Source: Ornithoclostridium sp944380285 (GTDB taxonomy: Bacteria > Bacillota > Clostridia > Christensenellales > UBA3700). Taken from it: DNA of 64,000 nucleotides. A program made the translations under genes and the position numbers. Positions 16,394-25,582 of the stretch are shown piece by piece (the first letter of the stretch is position 1; each line of letters opens with the position of its first letter). Below the pieces are notes generated by a model. It did no database searches, was not told the DNA's origin, and saw only the letters and a program-made list of their open reading frames with translations. The DNA lies in assembly GCA_963931165.1 (NCBI GenBank), contig OZ006985.1, positions 1,302,001 through 1,366,000 on the forward strand. Reading direction: 5' to 3'.

Positions 16394-16423
16394 AAGCGGC
16401 ACTGACTTGTGCCGCTTTTTTTT
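16394..16423 (+). terminator. Intrinsic terminator between repeat copies C and D
   Basis: AAGCGGCAC / GTGCCGCTT with a 6-nt loop and T8. Confidence 0.65.
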
Positions 16424-16545
16424 GGCGGAAGCGGAGGGATCGCACCCCAGTCATGATTACATCATGCACGGGGTGCACGCTCGCGTGGAGCGTAACGAAG
16501 TTCCGCTCCATTACTCACTAAACGCGGCAATCTGCCGCTGTAAGT
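16423..16545. repeat. Hairpin-rich tRNA-end-mimic repeat, copy D
   Basis: It begins with TGGCGGAAGCGGAGGGAT, the reverse of a tRNA-Ser 3' end including CCA. Stems with different sequences in the same order follow: CATGAT/ATCATG, CACGCTCGCGTG, GGAGCG/CGCTCC and GCGGCA/TGCCGC, ending in CTGTAAG as in copies B and C. The stems have been replaced while the architecture is kept. Confidence 0.55.
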
Positions 16546-16667
16546 TCTATCTTTTGCCGATACCCGCGCGTATGCGTAATTGATTTAGTTTGCTCCTTGT
16601 TTTTCTCATAAGCATAGCGGATAAACGGCGAAAAGACTACCCGAAAAAGCCAAAAACAAAATAAATT

Positions 16668-16803
16668 GCAGTAAAAGTGTACTTTTCTTTTACTACATTC
16701 AGGGGCTTGCGTGTTTTACGGCGGGTATGCTATAATAAATCGGGAATAGTGTCTGTTTGCGGGGGTAAAATCATATTTTTTCGACGTTGCAGTAAAAGTA
16801 TAC
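16668..16803 (+). promoter_or_regulatory. Promoter of the lipoprotein gene flanked by two 15-bp direct repeats
   Basis: TTGCGT (16707-16712) and TATAAT (16731-16736) form a promoter with 18-bp spacing. The 15-mer GCAGTAAAAGTRTAC occurs upstream (16668-16682) and downstream (16789-16803), which suggests binding sites for one regulator on both sides. Confidence 0.5.
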
Positions 16804-16834
16804 ATAAACTGCAAGGTCGTAAAGGGGAATATCT

Positions 16835-18079
16835 ATGAAAAGAAAAATGTTACTTGTTGCTCTTGTGTTGGTTTGTGCCTTAACCTGCGCGTTCGGGCTT
16901 GTTGCTTGCGACAACGGCAACAACGATAACGGCGGTACAGGAAACAACGGCAGTAACGGCGGCGATAATAAGCCGTCGCATACGCATACTTATTCGGAGC
17001 AATGGTCGCATAACGATAGCGAGCATTGGCGCGCCTGCACGGGCGCGGACTGCGACGAGGTAAAGGACAAAGCCGCGCATACTTGGGATAACGGCAATAT
17101 AACGAAAGAGCCGACCTGCACGGCAAAGGGCGAAATGACTTATACCTGCACCGTATGTAAGGCGACAAAAACGGAAGAAATTGCAACAACCGAACACACC
17201 TTTTCTGACAAATGGAAAAGCGACGACACTCACCATTGGCACAAGTGCGAAAACTGCGACGAGATAAGCGGCAAAGCGGAACATTCGTATAATGCGGACG
17301 GCGTTTGCGTGTGCGGTTATACTCTCCCTACTACGTTGAATGAACTTATGCAAGAGGGAAACGAAAAGTATCGGGCAGTCGTCGTTAAAACATTGAACGA
17401 CCATTTGCTCGAAGATATGCTATATAATACATTTAGTAAGACTTACGATGTAAATTGCGTTGAAATCGAGCAATGGGAAATCGTTGATAGCGATCAAAAC
17501 GGTATTATCGATTGCATAAAACTACATTTCTTCTACGATAACGCAATAATTTCGACGCTTTACAGAATATCTTCCGTTGAACCTAAAACGGAAATAACCC
17601 TGCAGGATTTGTTAACCGAAAACCCTGACGCCGCAAAACTTGACGAAGCATTCGACAGAGGGACTTATGTCATCGGCGCCAAATATTCTGCTGAATATGC
17701 TTTTGGTTATGACCCTACAATACAGGAGATGAGGAAGGTATTGTTAAATGCGGTCAATGAGAAACTTGCGGATGAAGGCATTATCTCTGCGGTTGGCGAG
17801 AATACCCGCTCATTTATTATAAGAGATGGTGAAGCTACGGAAGATACAACATTAGGGAAGGTAAGACGAATAGTGGTTATGAATTTAACAGAGAACGGCT
17901 ATGAAGAAATTGCCATAATAATTCAAGAAGCGCAAACCGACAATGATGATGCAAAACTGATAGAAAACCTAAACGCGGGCAAATACAAAGTTACAAGTGC
18001 CGCAAAACGCGGCAAATTTACGGGCGCGCTTCTGAAAGCCGATATGTCCGAAAATGGCAGCGCGGTAACAACGGATTGA
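16835..18079 (+). CDS. Lipoprotein with Cys/His-rich repeats
   Basis: A 414-residue protein with a lipoprotein signal (MKRKMLLVALVLVCALTCAF, lipobox LVAC, lipidated Cys25). A Gly/Asn linker is followed by tandem short repeats carrying paired cysteines and histidines (HWRACTGADCDE, CTVCKATKTEE, HWHKCENCDE, about residues 45-165), as found in many Clostridia surface proteins. The C-terminal 240 residues are globular without a recognised domain. It acts at the outer face of the membrane; the ligand is unknown. Confidence 0.75.
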   Translation: MKRKMLLVALVLVCALTCAFGLVACDNGNNDNGGTGNNGSNGGDNKPSHTHTYSEQWSHNDSEHWRACTGADCDEVKDKAAHTWDNGNITKEPTCTAKGEMTYTCTVCKATKTEEIATTEHTFSDKWKSDDTHHWHKCENCDEISGKAEHSYNADGVCVCGYTLPTTLNELMQEGNEKYRAVVVKTLNDHLLEDMLYNTFSKTYDVNCVEIEQWEIVDSDQNGIIDCIKLHFFYDNAIISTLYRISSVEPKTEITLQDLLTENPDAAKLDEAFDRGTYVIGAKYSAEYAFGYDPTIQEMRKVLLNAVNEKLADEGIISAVGENTRSFIIRDGEATEDTTLGKVRRIVVMNLTENGYEEIAIIIQEAQTDNDDAKLIENLNAGKYKVTSAAKRGKFTGALLKADMSENGSAVTTD

Positions 18080-18140
18080 GCCGCCGAGTGTAGGCAAAAG
18101 ACAAAGAGAAAAACGAAAACAACTAAATAGCAAAATTAAG

Positions 18141-18172
18141 GCGTTCACGCACAAAAGCGTGAGCGCTTTTTT
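18141..18172 (+). terminator. Intrinsic terminator after the lipoprotein gene
   Basis: GCGTTCACGC / GCGTGAGCGC followed by T6. Confidence 0.75.
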
Positions 18173-18279
18173 ATGCCTTGCGAAAAAAGTCGCATTATAA
18201 AAGCCCGCAGTCCTCCCGCGCGAATTTTGGAAATTTTATCGTTTTCAAAATTCAATCGAGAGGACAATTTTTTTTGCAG

Positions 18280-18660
18280 ATGATCAGATACATATTTTCG
18301 GACGGCACGACAAGCGAAATCGAGGTTACGGACGAATTTTACACGCTATACGCCGAACCGGTGCAACAGGAAAAGCGTAACCATTGGAAAGAAAAGCGGC
18401 GGCATATCTTATTAGACTATCCGAACGAAAACGGGATAGACTTTGCAAGTCCTGCCGCCGATCTTCTTTCCGTTCTCATGCAGCGGAAGGACGAAAATCG
18501 AACATATTGCGCTGTCCGCGTTGTCGGACGAGCAAAAGCGGCTTGCCAAGCGGTGTTTTGCGACGGGAAGAGCAAAAACCGCGCGAAAAAAGTCGGGGAG
18601 GGGAAAATGCGCGGAAAAGTTGATATAAGGGGAGACATATGGTATAATTATGTAAAATAA
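18280..18660 (+). pseudogene. Frameshifted remnant of a small sigma-70-like protein
   Basis: The frame starting at ATG 18280 reads like the N-terminus of the short sigma-like proteins of Firmicutes mobile elements (MIRYIFSDGTTSEIEVTDEF, then EKRNHWKEKRRH). After about 18490 a sensible continuation lies in another frame (IEHIALSALSDEQKRLAKRC), similar to the region-4 start of such proteins. The original frame instead ends in low-complexity residues. I infer a frameshift near 18480-18500. The ribosome site is weak. Confidence 0.4.
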
Positions 18661-18780
18661 TGCGCGGGGAGCGCGGATCGTCTGCGGGATGCGGGCGGGG
18701 CAAATGAAAATGACGCGCGGGGAGCGCGGATCGTCCGTGAGATGCGGGCGGGGCAAATGAAAATAACGCGCGGGGAGCGC
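18660..18780. repeat. 53-bp tandem repeat, about 2.3 copies
   Basis: Units begin with GCGCGGGGAGCGCGG at 18662, 18715 and 18768, exactly 53 bp apart. Each full unit ends in GGGCGGGGCAAATGAAAA. The array lies directly before the first RyR-protein gene and holds no promoter I can recognise. Confidence 0.8.
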
Positions 18781-18800
18781 GGTGTGTGAGGGAGAATATT

Positions 18801-21110
18801 GTGACAATTGTCAATATCGTTTCGGCGTTGTGTTTGATCTATATGGTCGGAGTGGTGGTCTATGCCGCCGTGCCGATCGTCAATGCTAAGAATAGGGGCG
18901 AAAGGCTCAAATTGTTGAGCGGTTTCAAGAAAGGCAAATTCGTCCTGATCTATTTTGCGGCGATCCCTCTCTACTTGGTCGCGCATGTGTTCAACGGCGA
19001 GGCTGCCGCGGGGGCGTTGTGGATGGCGATCAAGTCGTGCGTCGACACGGTCATCCTCAAGTTCGACTATTCGAGCGCGGCGGCGCTGATGGCGGAAAAC
19101 GTCTTTTATACCGTGGTCATCGAGATCTGTTTTGTGCTGGTCGTCGTCAACGCAGCTCTTTTCGCCGCGGCGCTGTTCGGGCAGAGAGTGTATAACTTTG
19201 TCCGCGCGCGCTGTGCGTGGAGAGCGAAAAAGCTGTATGTCATCGTCGGGCTCAACAAGCACAACATCGAGCTGCTCGCGTCGGTCGGGCGCGACGCCGG
19301 AGCGGTGTTGGTGGCGGACGGCTCCAAGGAGGCGCGCGACGCCGCATATTTTGTCAAGAGGGCGGCGGTCGCGTTGGATGACGACGAAGATCTTGCGCGG
19401 CTCATCGAGTCGCGAGTGGGCGACATGACCGACAAAAAGGTCTATGTCATCATCAATACCGGCGACGATACGCGCAACGTCATTTTGTGCGAACAGCTGT
19501 CCGAGCTGATCGTCAAGCTCAATTACCAAAGACCGGACATCGAAACAGGCTTTTTTGCGTATGTGCTCGGGCTGACCGAAAATCGCTCGACATTCACTCA
19601 CTTCGCCGAAAAAACTCACGGCAGATTGCGCTATGTCGACAAATATAAGCTGGTCGCGGACCGCTTCGCCTTGGCTCATCCCATGACCGAGTTCATGACG
19701 GACAGAGAGATCGAGTTCGACCGCGCGACGATACGCCCCGAAGTCGACCTCGGCTTTGTGATGATCGGCTTCGGCAGGACGAACAGGCGCATCTTCCTCA
19801 ACGCGGTCACCGACAACCAATTCCTCATGCATACGGACAAGGGGCTTGAACAAAAGAGGGTCACCTATACCGTCTTCGACCGCGTAAATTCTCAAAACGA
19901 CAAAAATCTCAACCACTCCTACTTCCGCTATCGCAATACGCTCACGCTCGCTAAGGGGAAGGAGGACGAGTATCTGCCGCTGCCGCCCGAGCCCGCGGTC
20001 ACGAACTTTTTCAAGCTCGACATCAACGAGGGCGAGTTCTACTTCCGCCTGCGCGAGGCGCTGCTCGCAAAAGAGGGAAGAGCGGCGTACAACTATATCG
20101 TCATCGGCTTTGGCTCCGACCTCGAAAACCTCGACCTCGCCGACAAGATCTATGCCAAGATACGCGAGTGGGGCGTCGCGGAATATACGAGACTGTTCGT
20201 CAAGATCCGCGACGGAAAATTGTCGCGCGAAGTCGTCGCGAAGGAATATTGCAGGGCGACGAAATTTTATACCTTCGGCGAAGAGGACGTCAACGTCTAC
20301 AACGTCGACGTGATAGGATCCGAACCCGAGGAGCGCATGGCGTGGCGCCGCCACCTCGCCTATACCGCCGAATGGCACAGGAACGACGCCGAAATCGACG
20401 AGAACGGCGTGAAAAAGCAAGACGTCGTCATGAGCGAAGCGCTCGACAAGTGGTACGGCGACTTTTCGCAATCGCAGCGCGATTCCAATATCGCCGCGTG
20501 CCGCAACATTCGCACTAAGCTCAACCTCATCGGTTTCGATTATGCGCCCGGCGACGCGCCGCAAAAGGACGAGTCCGAGCGTTTTGTCAAGGCTTATACC
20601 GAAGGCGATCCGGTGAGGTATACCGGAGAGACGTTCGCAGGGAAAAAGATGGTCGAATACCGCAACGCGGACTTTGACCGCGACAGCGTGCGCAAGACGT
20701 TCGCCGTGCAGGAGCACCAGCGCTGGAACGCGAGTATGATCGCGTGCGGCATCGTCCCCTCCACGCGCAAGCAGATCGAAAACGGCGACAGCAAAAACCT
20801 CAAATTGCGCCGCCACGGAAATATCACCACGTTCGAGGGGCTGATCGAGTTCCGCAAGATCGTCGCGCAGGCAAAAGGGAAGAGCGAAGAGAATACGGAC
20901 GTGATACGCTATGACTATCAGATCCTCGACGACTTGCTGTGGATGTTCGACGTCAACGGCTTCAAGGTGATAGACAAAAAGTATAAGTCGCGGGACGACA
21001 TCGACAAGGCTGTCCTCAATGAAAAGATCGCCCGCGGTCTCGTCAAGCCCGAAGGATCAAAAAAAGAGAACGACGCGCAAAAGGGCGCTGCCGTCAAGGA
21101 GAAAGTATGA
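18801..21110 (+). CDS. Membrane protein with Rossmann (TrkA-N-like) domains and C-terminal RyR domain, protein 1
   Basis: A 769-residue protein if it starts at GTG 18801, which has AGGGAG six bases upstream; GTG 18786 is the alternative. Three membrane segments fall at about residues 1-25, 47-65 and 102-127. Rossmann-like beta-alpha units follow: LYVIVGLNKHNIELL (about 145), DLGFVMIGFGRTNRR (about 314) and YNYIVIGFGSDLENL (about 428). The C-terminal domain (about 630-730) has the RyR signature EHQRWNASMI, then RRHGNITTFEGL. TrkA-N domains bind NAD(H) or related nucleotides; RyR domains in prokaryotes have been linked to nucleotide-sensing conflict systems. It overlaps the next, similarly built gene by four bases. 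Confidence 0.72.
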   Translation: MTIVNIVSALCLIYMVGVVVYAAVPIVNAKNRGERLKLLSGFKKGKFVLIYFAAIPLYLVAHVFNGEAAAGALWMAIKSCVDTVILKFDYSSAAALMAENVFYTVVIEICFVLVVVNAALFAAALFGQRVYNFVRARCAWRAKKLYVIVGLNKHNIELLASVGRDAGAVLVADGSKEARDAAYFVKRAAVALDDDEDLARLIESRVGDMTDKKVYVIINTGDDTRNVILCEQLSELIVKLNYQRPDIETGFFAYVLGLTENRSTFTHFAEKTHGRLRYVDKYKLVADRFALAHPMTEFMTDREIEFDRATIRPEVDLGFVMIGFGRTNRRIFLNAVTDNQFLMHTDKGLEQKRVTYTVFDRVNSQNDKNLNHSYFRYRNTLTLAKGKEDEYLPLPPEPAVTNFFKLDINEGEFYFRLREALLAKEGRAAYNYIVIGFGSDLENLDLADKIYAKIREWGVAEYTRLFVKIRDGKLSREVVAKEYCRATKFYTFGEEDVNVYNVDVIGSEPEERMAWRRHLAYTAEWHRNDAEIDENGVKKQDVVMSEALDKWYGDFSQSQRDSNIAACRNIRTKLNLIGFDYAPGDAPQKDESERFVKAYTEGDPVRYTGETFAGKKMVEYRNADFDRDSVRKTFAVQEHQRWNASMIACGIVPSTRKQIENGDSKNLKLRRHGNITTFEGLIEFRKIVAQAKGKSEENTDVIRYDYQILDDLLWMFDVNGFKVIDKKYKSRDDIDKAVLNEKIARGLVKPEGSKKENDAQKGAAVKEKV

Positions 21111-23824
21111 CGTTTTTGGGAATTTTGATCGGCATAGTCGTGCTCGCCGCGGCATACGGCGCGACGATGTGCGGATATTTCGCGCTCCGCCGCAAGATGC
21201 CCGGCGCAAAGTTCTTTGTCGAGATCGTCATCATGGGCGTCGCGGTCGCGTTCAGTTTTTGCGTAAAGCTGACGGTCTATATGCTCCAAGAGGGCGACAA
21301 CATCGAGGACGGCGCGGCGGCGCTGTTCTTCGCCGTCTACAAGGCGGTCGCGGGTCTCGCCCTCGACGGCATCGACTCCGTCTCTCAATTGGGCGGTTTG
21401 GTCAATTGCCTCTATTCGGGCGTGTCGCTGTATGCGGTGCTCGTCTTCTTCAGCGTCATCTCCGCAAAGGCGAGCTATGAGACTTACAGCTATTTCGCGC
21501 TGCGCCTGCTCGGCTCGACGATGAAGGACGGCACCGATATCTACATCTTCATGACAGCGACAGAGGACGCGCTCACGCTCGCCGACGACATCGCCGCAAG
21601 AGAGATCTATGCAAAAGATGACGACGAAAAACTCGACCTGCGCACCCGCGTCGCGAGAGTTCCGTTGCGTATCAAGGCGATGTTCGGGGGCAAAAAGCTC
21701 GCGAGCGGCGAAAAGAAACGCAGATGTATCATCGTCTTTTCGGGTGACGGCATAGGCGTGTTCGACCGCAAAGACCCCCTCCACCGCGAGATCATGGCAA
21801 GAGGGTACTACTATTGGAACTTCGACAAGGTCAAGTACGGCAGCGAAAAGTCGTTGCTCAAAAGGCTGCACCTCTACAAGGACAACGCCGGCTGCGGAAG
21901 GAGCCGCGAGAGAGACGTCGAATACAAATTCTTCGCGCTCGCGTTGAATGCCGACCTCAAAGGCTCCGAAGCCACCAACGCCGACCGCGTCTACGACGAT
22001 GTCGCCGCGATGACCGACGAGGCGACCGCCGGGAAAGCGCCCTTTGTCAAGGCGTCCTTCTACTTCATGGTCGCGAGCGAGATCAACTATGAGGCGTACA
22101 AGCGCAGGATGAATGACGTCGTCCAAGACCACCTCATCCGCTCGGACATCGACACGAACAGGCTGGACGGCGCGCTTGCGGCGGAGTATTATTGCGAACT
22201 TGACAAAGAAGCCGCAAAGACTCGCGACAGCGTCAAGATCGAAAGGACAAAACGCGAACTGTTTTGTAAAAAATGCGCAAAAGTCATTCAAAAATATTGC
22301 GCGCTGTATGCGTTCAGCGAGGCTAAACTTGCGGTCAAGACGTTGATCGAGGGCAGGACAAAATTGTTCGAAAAGGCGATCGCGAGCGCAAAGGCGAACG
22401 GCAAGGACGCGCTCGCCGCAGACAGACTGCCGCTCGCGGATTTTGTAGGCAACGGCGGGAAATACCGCGTGATGGTCCTCGGCTTCGGCAAGACGGGTCA
22501 GCTCGCGCTCAACGCGCTCTTTTCGGACACCGCCTATCTCGACGAGGACGGCGTCCAGCCGCGGTTCGTCGCGGACATCTATGACGTCGACGCCAAAGCG
22601 GGGCTGTTTTCGAGCGAACACCCCATGTATCTGTGCGCGTCCGCGGACAAAGGGTATGCGCCTATGAGCGAAGCGGTATTCGCCGACAATACAAAATGCC
22701 AATTGAAAAAGATCGAGAAGGCGTTCGCGCCCATAGCCGCGGAAGGATACGACTTGAATGAGATCGTAGAAAAAATGCGCCTGCCGCGGCTCGTCTTCCA
22801 CGAAGTGTCCTGTTTCGAGCCGGGATTCTTTGACGAACTCGACAGACAGACAGAGAAATCGGATGAAAAATCGGGTAAAAATTTGTCGCGCAAACTCGAA
22901 TACAACGCGTATGTGATCGCGCTGGGCGACGACGAGTCCAACATCGCGATGGCGAACGCGCTGCTCGACGACTTCAAACACGAAAAGAATGCCGACGGCG
23001 GCAGCGGAAACGTGATCGTCTATGTCAATATCCGCGACAGACGCAACCGCTGCCGTATCGGTTGGAGCGAAGACGACGTCGCGCGCAGCGGCGGCCATAT
23101 CAACGTCGTGCTGTTCGGCGACGCGTCGGATATGTACACCTATCGCAACATCGTCGACATAGAGGACGACAAAAAGTTCAACTATGCATATCAATTGCTG
23201 GGAGGTTACACCAAGTATGACGGCAAGGACAAGAAGATAGGCGAAGTGACAGTCCACAACAAGTTCGAAGCCGATATCGCGAAGATCTTTGCGGATTTCG
23301 GCAAGCCTAACGCTGCCGGCGAGGACTTTGAGAAAAAAGTCAAAGACGTCGTCGCGCTGCTTGCCGAGCGCATCGGCGCCGATCCCGAAGAGTCGGAGCA
23401 AAAGTGGATGGAGTGCTCGATGATGGACAGAGAATCCAACTACGGCGCGAGACGCTTCGGCAGATTGCTCGCTCACATCATAGACGAGGCGAAGATAGTG
23501 GACGACAAATTGCTGATGCGTCTGTCCGAGATCGAACATATCCGTTGGATGAGACTGATGATGGCGTACGGCTGGATATACAGCGGCAAAAAGGACAAGG
23601 AGATCAAAGAACACGACAACCTCTGCCCATTCGAAATGCTGCCGATCGACGATAGCGTCACAAAGTTGCGCGTGGCGATCGCAAAAGGCGAGACGGTCGA
23701 AGCCGCGGTCAAAAAGCCTGCGGGGAAAGGTCCGCACTACGGCAGAGTGCACGCAAACGACACGATCAACGTGCTGCTCGCCGCGCTGCTGTACGGCAAA
23801 AAAGGCAAAGAGGGCGACCTCTGA
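21107..23824 (+). CDS. Membrane protein with Rossmann (TrkA-N-like) domains and C-terminal RyR domain, protein 2
   Basis: A 905-residue partner of the preceding gene with the same plan. Membrane segments lie at about 3-25, 37-60 and 103-122. Rossmann-like units are IYIFMTATEDALTLADDI (about 145), YRVMVLGFGKTGQLALNALF (about 453, with a GFGKTG dinucleotide motif) and YNAYVIALGDDESNIAMANA (about 598). A clear RyR domain falls at about 803-850 (SEIEHIRWMRLMMAYGW, HDNLCPFEMLP). The two proteins are probably made together and form a membrane complex. No nuclease, protease or pore effector is fused or adjacent, so the output is unknown. Confidence 0.75.
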   Translation: MTFLGILIGIVVLAAAYGATMCGYFALRRKMPGAKFFVEIVIMGVAVAFSFCVKLTVYMLQEGDNIEDGAAALFFAVYKAVAGLALDGIDSVSQLGGLVNCLYSGVSLYAVLVFFSVISAKASYETYSYFALRLLGSTMKDGTDIYIFMTATEDALTLADDIAAREIYAKDDDEKLDLRTRVARVPLRIKAMFGGKKLASGEKKRRCIIVFSGDGIGVFDRKDPLHREIMARGYYYWNFDKVKYGSEKSLLKRLHLYKDNAGCGRSRERDVEYKFFALALNADLKGSEATNADRVYDDVAAMTDEATAGKAPFVKASFYFMVASEINYEAYKRRMNDVVQDHLIRSDIDTNRLDGALAAEYYCELDKEAAKTRDSVKIERTKRELFCKKCAKVIQKYCALYAFSEAKLAVKTLIEGRTKLFEKAIASAKANGKDALAADRLPLADFVGNGGKYRVMVLGFGKTGQLALNALFSDTAYLDEDGVQPRFVADIYDVDAKAGLFSSEHPMYLCASADKGYAPMSEAVFADNTKCQLKKIEKAFAPIAAEGYDLNEIVEKMRLPRLVFHEVSCFEPGFFDELDRQTEKSDEKSGKNLSRKLEYNAYVIALGDDESNIAMANALLDDFKHEKNADGGSGNVIVYVNIRDRRNRCRIGWSEDDVARSGGHINVVLFGDASDMYTYRNIVDIEDDKKFNYAYQLLGGYTKYDGKDKKIGEVTVHNKFEADIAKIFADFGKPNAAGEDFEKKVKDVVALLAERIGADPEESEQKWMECSMMDRESNYGARRFGRLLAHIIDEAKIVDDKLLMRLSEIEHIRWMRLMMAYGWIYSGKKDKEIKEHDNLCPFEMLPIDDSVTKLRVAIAKGETVEAAVKKPAGKGPHYGRVHANDTINVLLAALLYGKKGKEGDL

Positions 23825-23845
23825 GGGGCGGAGCATAGGAAAACA

Positions 23846-23881
23846 AAAGCGGTTTCGAGCCTGTCGAAACCGCTTTTTTTT
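23846..23881. terminator. Bidirectional terminator between convergent genes
   Basis: AAGCGGTTTCGA / TCGAAACCGCTT with A-run on the left and T8 on the right. It serves the RyR operon and the opposing LysR gene. Confidence 0.8.
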
Positions 23882-23905
23882 GTGTTAAAGTTTTGCTTTG
23901 AAAGC

Positions 23906-24781
23906 TCAGCCGATCTTGCTTTGCAACAACTTCAAAAACTCCGCCGCGGCACGCGACAGCTGTCTGCCGCGCTTCCACGCGAACGACAGCCGCGCGGTCA
24001 ACGCCGGCTCGAACGGGCGGAAAACGAGCCCCGTCCCCGAAGTGTTTACAAGCCCTTCTATCGACACCGCGCACCCCATCCCGGCTTCGACCATATAGGT
24101 CGCGTTGTGGATGAGATTGTAGGTCGCCACGACGTCGAGCTCGCCGAACTCGCGCCCCAGCCACCCGGCAAGTTCGTTGCCTGCCACCGCTTGGCGCGAG
24201 CAGAGCAGTGCAAGCCCGTCAAGGTCTTGTGGGCGCACGGTCGCGCGCTCGGCAAGAGCGTCGTCGGCGCGCATCAGCAGCCCCCATGCGTCCGAGTGGG
24301 GCAGCTTGATGTAGTCGTATTTGGCGACCGCCGCGTCGCCGACGAACAGCCCGAAGTCGACGAGCCCGCCGTCGAGCCTGTCCGAGATGTCCTCGAAATT
24401 GCCGCTCGAAAGTCGGAAGGTCACGCCGGGGTGCGCGGCGCGCATCTCCTTCATCGCGTCGACAAGCAGCCGCATGCCCTCGGTCTCGCCGCAGCCTATC
24501 GCGATGTCGCCGGCGATCCTCTCGTCGGTGGAGCGGAACGCGCTCTCGGTCAGGTCGGCAAGCGCGACGATCTCCTTCGCGCGCTGGAACAGCAGCATGC
24601 CGTCCTCGGTCAAAGTCGTGCGCCGCTTGCCGCGCTCGAACAGCTTTGCGCCCAGTTCGTCCTCAAGATCCATCAATTGCTTGGACAGCGTGGGCTGGGT
24701 GATGTGCAGCCGCTCGGCGGCGGCGGTGATGTTCTGCGTGCGCGCCACCTCGATGAAGTAGCGCAATACTCTCAATTCCAT
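23906..24781 (-). CDS. LysR-family transcriptional regulator
   Basis: A 291-residue protein with an N-terminal winged helix (MELRVLRYFIEVARTQNITA, AAERLHITQPTLSKQLMDLE) and a periplasmic-binding-like effector domain (about 90-290, IAIGCGETEGMRLLVDAMKE). It is divergent from an acetyltransferase gene 129 bp away, the usual LysR layout, so that gene is its probable target. The inducer is not known. Confidence 0.9.
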   Translation of the reverse strand: MELRVLRYFIEVARTQNITAAAERLHITQPTLSKQLMDLEDELGAKLFERGKRRTTLTEDGMLLFQRAKEIVALADLTESAFRSTDERIAGDIAIGCGETEGMRLLVDAMKEMRAAHPGVTFRLSSGNFEDISDRLDGGLVDFGLFVGDAAVAKYDYIKLPHSDAWGLLMRADDALAERATVRPQDLDGLALLCSRQAVAGNELAGWLGREFGELDVVATYNLIHNATYMVEAGMGCAVSIEGLVNTSGTGLVFRPFEPALTARLSFAWKRGRQLSRAAAEFLKLLQSKIG

Positions 24782-24877
24782 AGACGCCTCCCAAATTCAT
24801 TTTAGCATACCTTGGCATAGATTTCAATTATGATAAGTCATAAATTTTAGGTATTTGCTATGACGCGCGCGTTGCGC

Positions 24878-24883
24878 TATAAT
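24878..24883 (+). promoter_or_regulatory. -10 box of the acetyltransferase gene in a LysR-type intergenic region
   Basis: TATAAT at 24878-24883 with no good -35, typical of an activator-dependent promoter. The nearby imperfect dyad ATGATAAGTCAT (24830-24841) could be a LysR site. Confidence 0.5.
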
Positions 24884-24910
24884 GAATTTGCAAGCAGACG
24901 AGAGGTGGAC

Positions 24911-25477
24911 ATGACAACGCAGGAATTCAACGCGCAATTGCAGAGAGACAACCATATCGCCGCCGGTTCGCCGGCGCACGAGTTTATGCACAAAGCCGCC
25001 GACGAGGCGCGCAAAACGACCGCTTTGATCAACGGCGCATACCACACGGACGAGGAATTGAGGGCATTGATGTCGAGGCTGGTCGGATATAGGGTGGACG
25101 ACGGCTTCCGGCTCTTTCCGCCCGTCTACACCGACTTCGGCAAAAACATTAAGATCGGCAAGGATGTCTTTGTCAACTCGGGGTGCTGCTTCCAAGACCA
25201 AGGCGGCGTCACGCTCGGCGACGGCTGTCTCGTCAGGCACAACGTCGTCTTTGCGACGCTCGACCACGACAAGCGCCCCGGAAGGAGAGGGGACATGACC
25301 GCCGCGCCTATCGTCGTCGGCAAAGACGTATGGATCGGCGCGCATGCGACCATCTTGAAAGGGGTGACGATCGGGGACGGCGCGATCGTCGCCGCAGGCG
25401 CGGTCGTGACAAGGGACGTGCCGCCAAATACGATAGCAGCCGGGGTGCCGGCGCGGGTCGTCAAAACGATTGGATGA
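24911..25477 (+). CDS. Sugar O-acetyltransferase, maltose/galactoside acetyltransferase type
   Basis: A 188-residue left-handed beta-helix acetyltransferase. ATG 24911 follows GAGAGGTGGAC; an upstream in-frame ATG at 24860 overlaps the promoter. Hexapeptide repeats run through the C-terminal half (VTLGDGCLVRHNVVFATLDH, PIVVGKDVWIGAHATILKGV, TIGDGAIVAAGAVVTRDVPP). The His of the catalytic loop is present (TLDHDKRP). It uses acetyl-CoA; the acceptor sugar is not certain. Confidence 0.88.
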   Translation: MTTQEFNAQLQRDNHIAAGSPAHEFMHKAADEARKTTALINGAYHTDEELRALMSRLVGYRVDDGFRLFPPVYTDFGKNIKIGKDVFVNSGCCFQDQGGVTLGDGCLVRHNVVFATLDHDKRPGRRGDMTAAPIVVGKDVWIGAHATILKGVTIGDGAIVAAGAVVTRDVPPNTIAAGVPARVVKTIG

Positions 25478-25582
25478 GCGCGGTCAAAATGCGCGCCGAA
25501 CGGCGGGACTTCGTTTGAAACAGCACTGTGGCAATTTTTTGAAAACTGTGTCCGCACCTGTATATCGACGCCACAGTATTTA

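Noticed and set aside
16095..16511. Minus-strand 138-codon frame across repeat copies B-D
   Set aside because: Its internally repeated peptide (GAIACTLTDA) reflects the DNA repeats, which are structured and non-coding.
18648..20816. A 722-codon minus-strand frame opposite the RyR protein 1 gene
   Set aside because: It results from G+C-biased codon structure; its composition (Val/Asp/Arg/Phe) shows no domain, and the plus strand encodes recognisable Rossmann and RyR motifs.
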